A DNA stretch of 8,073 bases from Candidatus Bathyarchaeota archaeon (GTDB lineage Archaea > Thermoproteota > Bathyarchaeia > Bathyarchaeales > Bathyarchaeaceae): assembly GCA_020356305.1 (NCBI GenBank), contig CP070636.1, forward strand, positions 1,530,660 through 1,538,732. Direction: 5' to 3'. The first letter of the stretch is position 1, and each line of letters begins with the position of its first letter. Position numbers and translations under genes: made by a program. Under the pieces are notes generated by a model, which did not search any database, had not been told where the DNA came from, and worked only from the letters and a program-made list of their open reading frames with translations. Positions 5,833 to 8,073 of the stretch are shown piece by piece.

Positions 5833-6666
5833 TTGAGCATTGAACTTCCAGAAGCCAAGATTCTTGCAGGACAGATGAATAAAGAACTTCGGGGCAAGCG
5901 CATCACATCTTGTTATCTACAAGACTATGAGAGACTGCAGAGAATAGGTATGTTGGATAAAGACACAAAATCCTTCGATCAGCTTGTTGATGGAAAAATC
6001 GAATTCGTCACATCCAGGGGCAACGTTATACGTATGAAACTCAATAATGGAATGAACCTGATTCTTGGACCCGAGTACGGTGGCAGGATCTTCTATCACA
6101 AGAGTGAGAAAACAGTTCCAAGGAAGTTCCACTTGAAAGTTTGTTTAAATGATGACACGGCGTTGACCGTAAGGCTCTCTAGCATGGGCCTCATCCACGC
6201 AATGAAAGACAACGAGCTGGAGCGGTCTTACATCTTCAGACGGGACTTCAATCTTGATGTATCTTCCCCTATAGATGAAGAGTTCACCTTTGAACGCTTC
6301 TCAAAACTCTTGACAGACAATAATAGGATTCTTAAATCAGTACTCGTAGGTAAAGACGCTGTTGTTGTGGGATTGAGCAACAGCGCTTTTCAAGACATTT
6401 TATACAGGGCTAGACTTCACCCAAAGAGAAAAGCCTCACAACTGAATAGAGACGAGAGACGAGCCCTTTATGATGCAATCAAGCTTGTGCTCAAAGAGAG
6501 AATCCAGCTGAACGGAAAAGATCAGTTCTATGACCTTTATGGAAAACAAGGCGGCTACACACCTGCCATGGGTCCAAACATGAAACAGCAGTCTTGTTCG
6601 AGCTGTGGAACTCCCTTAGAAAAGTTGAGTGTTGGAGGAGGCCAAGTATACTTTTGCCGCATCTGA
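5833..6666 (+). CDS. Fpg/Nei-like DNA glycosylase homologue, TTG start, zinc finger cut at the fourth Cys
   Basis: A 277-residue protein of the formamidopyrimidine-DNA glycosylase/endonuclease VIII fold, which in classic members excises oxidised bases and nicks the strand. Visible parts: N-terminal ELPEA (4-8), the beta-sandwich domain, the helix-2-turn-helix with GLSNSAFQDILYRARLHP (180-197), and the C-terminal zinc finger CSSCG...YFC (Cys 255, 258 and 275, with 16 residues between the second and third). Classic enzymes start Met-Pro-Glu-Leu-Pro-Glu, with the Pro as nucleophile; here it is MSIELPE, so that Pro is absent. This matches a divergent archaeal/bacterial subgroup. UGA stands exactly where the fourth zinc Cys should be (C-R-I-UGA-Q-V-UGA). 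GGAGGT (5821-5826), 6 bases before TTG 5833, fixes the start; the ATG at 5809 lies before that site. It faces the DNase I-like gene. Confidence 0.88.
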   Translation: MSIELPEAKILAGQMNKELRGKRITSCYLQDYERLQRIGMLDKDTKSFDQLVDGKIEFVTSRGNVIRMKLNNGMNLILGPEYGGRIFYHKSEKTVPRKFHLKVCLNDDTALTVRLSSMGLIHAMKDNELERSYIFRRDFNLDVSSPIDEEFTFERFSKLLTDNNRILKSVLVGKDAVVVGLSNSAFQDILYRARLHPKRKASQLNRDERRALYDAIKLVLKERIQLNGKDQFYDLYGKQGGYTPAMGPNMKQQSCSSCGTPLEKLSVGGGQVYFCRI

Positions 6667-6836
6667 CAAGTGTGAAGAGTAGAGAAGTCTCCCGTAGTAG
6701 CCCTATCTATGGGTGTGACTTGCGCTCTGCACGGCATACTTCGTAGCCTATAAGATACGGTAGAAGTTAGTTCTGGACAAAACTGTGAAGTGTAAGAAGC
6801 AGAAAAGTAGGAGAAAATATAATGCGCACGTTCTGA
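6667..6836. other. Convergent gap with an imperfect direct repeat
   Basis: A 170-base stretch between the ends of two facing genes. GACAAGTGTGAAGAGTAGAGAAG (6665-6687) resembles GACAAAACTGTGAAGTGTAAGAAGCAGAAAAG (6775-6806), an imperfect repeat about 110 bases apart. No gene is seen. The second copy includes the pyrimidine-rich end of the DNase I-like transcript on the other strand. Confidence 0.3.
6793..6822 (-). terminator. U-rich transcript end of the DNase I-like gene
   Basis: Starting about 15 bases past the TAA, the minus strand reads ATTATATTTTCTCCTACTTT and continues pyrimidine-rich. Archaeal transcription commonly ends at such T-rich tracts without a hairpin. Confidence 0.4.
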
Positions 6837-7730
6837 TTAATCGTCGTCTGCTAGATCTGTTTTGAATTCAGCGTAGATAGGATAGTGATCTGAGACTGAT
6901 TCCACCAATGTGGCATTGTTGATTTCATACTCTGTGTCAAAGTAGAAGACGGCTGAGCTTTCTTCAATGTATTCGTAGCTATAAGTTGCATTCATCAACA
7001 CTATTCGATCATATGTGTAATCGGTCTTGGTCATTGTGTCCATGTCGTTAGCTATGACCCAATAGTACTTTGACGTTTTGAACAGGTTTGTAAGGTCGTT
7101 TTCGTTAAAGTATCGTCCGTCAGCGTTGAAATCGCCCAGCACGATTATGTCCTTTTCAACCGGGTTCTCCGACAATACAGAACTGACAACATAGGTTAAG
7201 TTGCCTATTTCCAGGCGGGCATCGTCAGGTTTTGTGTGAATTCCGACAAGCGTGAAGTCAAAGTTGCCACTTCGGAAACTCGCTATGTAAGGCTCTCTCT
7301 CGAAGACATCATCAACATCATTGTACACGTAATCGGAACCCTCTATGAAATCTACAGTCTCGGTATTGTAGAGGTAGGCGTAAGCCTCTTTACTTGTGGT
7401 TCTGCCCAGCCTATCACTCCTGACAAACGCGTACTTTGGCCCTTCAATTTCATTTATTTCATTCAGAAAATAGGGAATCGTCTCTTCGCTAGAGTCCCTT
7501 ATTTCTTGAATTAGGACAACGTCGAACTCCCTGGTGATGTTGACAAGCACGTTCATTACGTCATCCTTTTGCCTTTTGGATCTCCCAAACACTTGTATGT
7601 TAAACGCTGCTATCGTGATGCTGCTCGACTCTTGCTCAATTCCCCCTTCTCGTGTCACCAGTGCCACATAAACGGAAACAGCTGCACCAACACTAATCAG
7701 AATCAACATCAAAACAGTGATTTTCCTCAT
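6837..7730 (-). CDS. DNase I-type endonuclease, exported or membrane-anchored
   Basis: A 297-residue member of the endonuclease/exonuclease/phosphatase fold, closest in motif pattern to true DNase I, which cuts DNA with Mg/Ca. Motifs: AAFNIQVFG (41-49, Asn44), LIQEI (73-77, Glu76 metal ligand), LGRTTSKEAYAYLY (108-121, like LGRKSYKERYLFVF of bovine DNase I), GIHTKPDDA (163-171, catalytic His165), LGDFNADG (198-205), YDRIV (240-244) and SDHYP (280-284, catalytic His282). All core catalytic positions are present, so it should be active. Residues 4-25 form a hydrophobic export segment after Met-Arg-Lys, with no lipobox, so it is secreted or tethered outside the cell. Several N-x-S/T sites fit archaeal surface glycosylation. 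The start is the only one giving a full signal segment. TATA-like GCATAAATAC (7765-7756) predicts a nearly leaderless mRNA. Likely role: scavenging extracellular DNA (inference). Confidence 0.92.
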   Translation of the reverse strand: MRKITVLMLILISVGAAVSVYVALVTREGGIEQESSSITIAAFNIQVFGRSKRQKDDVMNVLVNITREFDVVLIQEIRDSSEETIPYFLNEINEIEGPKYAFVRSDRLGRTTSKEAYAYLYNTETVDFIEGSDYVYNDVDDVFEREPYIASFRSGNFDFTLVGIHTKPDDARLEIGNLTYVVSSVLSENPVEKDIIVLGDFNADGRYFNENDLTNLFKTSKYYWVIANDMDTMTKTDYTYDRIVLMNATYSYEYIEESSAVFYFDTEYEINNATLVESVSDHYPIYAEFKTDLADDD

Positions 7731-7755
7731 TCCAGTTAGCCAATGAGGACAGTTT

Positions 7756-7765
7756 GTATTTATGC
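7756..7765 (-). promoter_or_regulatory. TATA box of the DNase I-like gene
   Basis: GCATAAATAC on the minus strand is centred about 30 bases before the ATG at 7730. That places the transcript start within a few bases of the start codon and fits a leaderless mRNA; no clear ribosome-binding site is seen there. Confidence 0.5.
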
Positions 7766-7778
7766 TTTAGCAAAATCT

Positions 7779-7787
7779 GCGCGCGCG
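7779..7787. repeat. (GC)4 run next to the tRNA-like fragment
   Basis: GCGCGCGCG directly abuts the CCA end of the tRNA-like fragment. The same TCTGCGCGCGCG string occurs at 5749-5760 beside the other fragment, but on its opposite side. Confidence 0.6.
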
Positions 7788-7832
7788 TGGTGGGCCGGGA
7801 GAGATTTGAACCCCCACCACAGTGGAGATATC
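7788..7832 (-). other. tRNA 3'-half-like fragment with encoded CCA, no 5' half
   Basis: On the minus strand this reads a possible anticodon-stem 3' strand (CCACT), a 5-base variable stretch (GTGGT), a full T-arm GGGGG-TTCAAAT-CTCTC, the acceptor strand CCGGCCC, discriminator A and CCA. The GGGCCGG/CCGGCCC-A acceptor is typical of archaeal tRNA-Pro, but no anticodon is visible. The partner GGGCCGG is absent from the remaining 240 bases upstream, where another gene starts, and from the minus strand downstream. So this is a stand-alone 3' half: an integration remnant, a trans-spliced half, or a pseudo-tRNA. Confidence 0.5.
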
Positions 7833-7950
7833 ACCCGATTTCCCCCGCAAAACCACCTTTTTTTGCGCTCTAGATTGCATGCTTGTAAGTGTGATTGGTC
7901 TCAAGTGGGCATTATTCATGGAAAATTGTTTCAAAAATGACAAATAGGAG

Positions 7951-7957
7951 TTTATAC
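7951..7957 (+). promoter_or_regulatory. TATA box for the gene at the right edge
   Basis: TTTATAC on the plus strand lies about 30 bases before the ATG at 7985. That puts the transcript start near 7977, at or just before the GGAAGGAG ribosome site. Confidence 0.4.
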
Positions 7958-7984
7958 AATAGTTACTTGAAAAGGAAGGAGAAG

Positions 7985-8073
7985 ATGAGAAAGCGTGCGC
8001 ACAATATGACAGAAATGCATTGCTTTGCATTAATGGTTGTGACAATGATTGCAACCAGCACAGCGTTGATGTC
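7985..8073 (+). CDS. Start of an exported or membrane protein (partial, runs off the window)
   Basis: An ATG preceded by GGAAGGAGAAG opens a frame that stays open to the window end (29 codons). The residues begin Met-Arg-Lys-Arg and lead into a hydrophobic stretch (CFALMVVTMIATSTALM, 13-29), the build of a signal peptide or first membrane helix. A TATA box lies at 7951-7957. Too little is present to name it. It is transcribed away from the DNase I-like gene, which also has a signal segment and starts Met-Arg-Lys. Confidence 0.5.
   Translation, partial: MRKRAHNMTEMHCFALMVVTMIATSTALM

Noticed and set aside
5391..5843. A 150-codon plus-strand frame
   Set aside because: It lies antisense to the zinc-ribbon gene and then crosses the tRNA-like fragment. 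It is rich in Cys, Phe and Tyr without any family pattern and overlaps the real Fpg-like start.
6667..6780. A SECIS element that would decode the UGA as selenocysteine
   Set aside because: By eye I find no hairpin with the archaeal SECIS pattern after the Fpg-like gene, and no selenocysteine genes are in the window. Read-through stays a minor option.
7741..7870. A complete tRNA gene at the right end
   Set aside because: No acceptor 5' strand, D-arm or anticodon arm can be placed upstream within any sensible intron length.
7767..8054. A 95-codon minus-strand frame
   Set aside because: Its end is a translation of the tRNA-like fragment, and it is antisense to the better-supported plus-strand gene start at 7985.
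1..8073. CRISPR array, insertion sequence or toxin-antitoxin system
   Set aside because: No regularly spaced repeats, transposase motifs or recognisable toxin or antitoxin proteins were seen on either strand.

Overview
The window looks like archaeal chromosome of about 40-45% GC, probably from the TACK side (a Bathyarchaeia- or Thaumarchaeota-like lineage). That placement is inference. It rests on archaeal TATA-type promoters and GGAGG/GAGGTGA ribosome-binding sites, a DEAD-box helicase with a CxxC-x17-CxxC tail, a non-pyrrolysine MttB-family protein, and many small zinc-ribbon frames. No marker gene here fixes the phylum.

Layout. Bases 1-608: a possible start of a leftward gene, a (CG)n-rich gap, and a small nitroreductase (minus). 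Bases 719-2179: an MttB-superfamily methyltransferase-like protein (minus), directly upstream of the nitroreductase and probably co-transcribed with it. Bases 2336-3322: a polytopic membrane protein of unknown function (minus). Bases 3323-3722: a gap with no confident gene but some zinc-finger-like debris. Bases 3723-4991: a DEAD-box RNA helicase (minus) with a TATA box and a roughly 85-nt leader holding two hairpins. Bases 5196-5538: a short zinc-ribbon protein (minus) that ordinary ORF calling misses, because its two halves lie in different frames meeting at a G5 run. Bases 5709-5750: a tRNA-3'-end-like fragment (minus). Bases 5833-6666: an Fpg/Nei-like protein (plus), lacking the catalytic N-terminal proline and ending with UGA exactly where the fourth zinc cysteine is expected. 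Bases 6837-7730: a secreted or membrane-anchored DNase I-type nuclease (minus), convergent with the Fpg-like gene. Bases 7788-7832: a second tRNA-3'-end-like fragment, with encoded CCA but no 5' half. Bases 7985-8073: the start of a plus-strand gene with a signal-peptide-like N-terminus.

How the genes relate. The MttB-like protein and nitroreductase are the only clear metabolic pair; no corrinoid protein or activase is visible, so a methyl-transfer pathway cannot be reconstructed. The helicase and the zinc-ribbon gene run in the same direction and may be transcriptionally linked. The Fpg-like and DNase I-like genes face each other between the two tRNA-like fragments. I see no CRISPR array, transposase, integrase or toxin-antitoxin pair. 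The items most worth checking are the frameshifted zinc-ribbon gene, the UGA-for-Cys ending of the Fpg-like protein, the paired tRNA 3' fragments, and the recurrent intergenic (CG)n runs.
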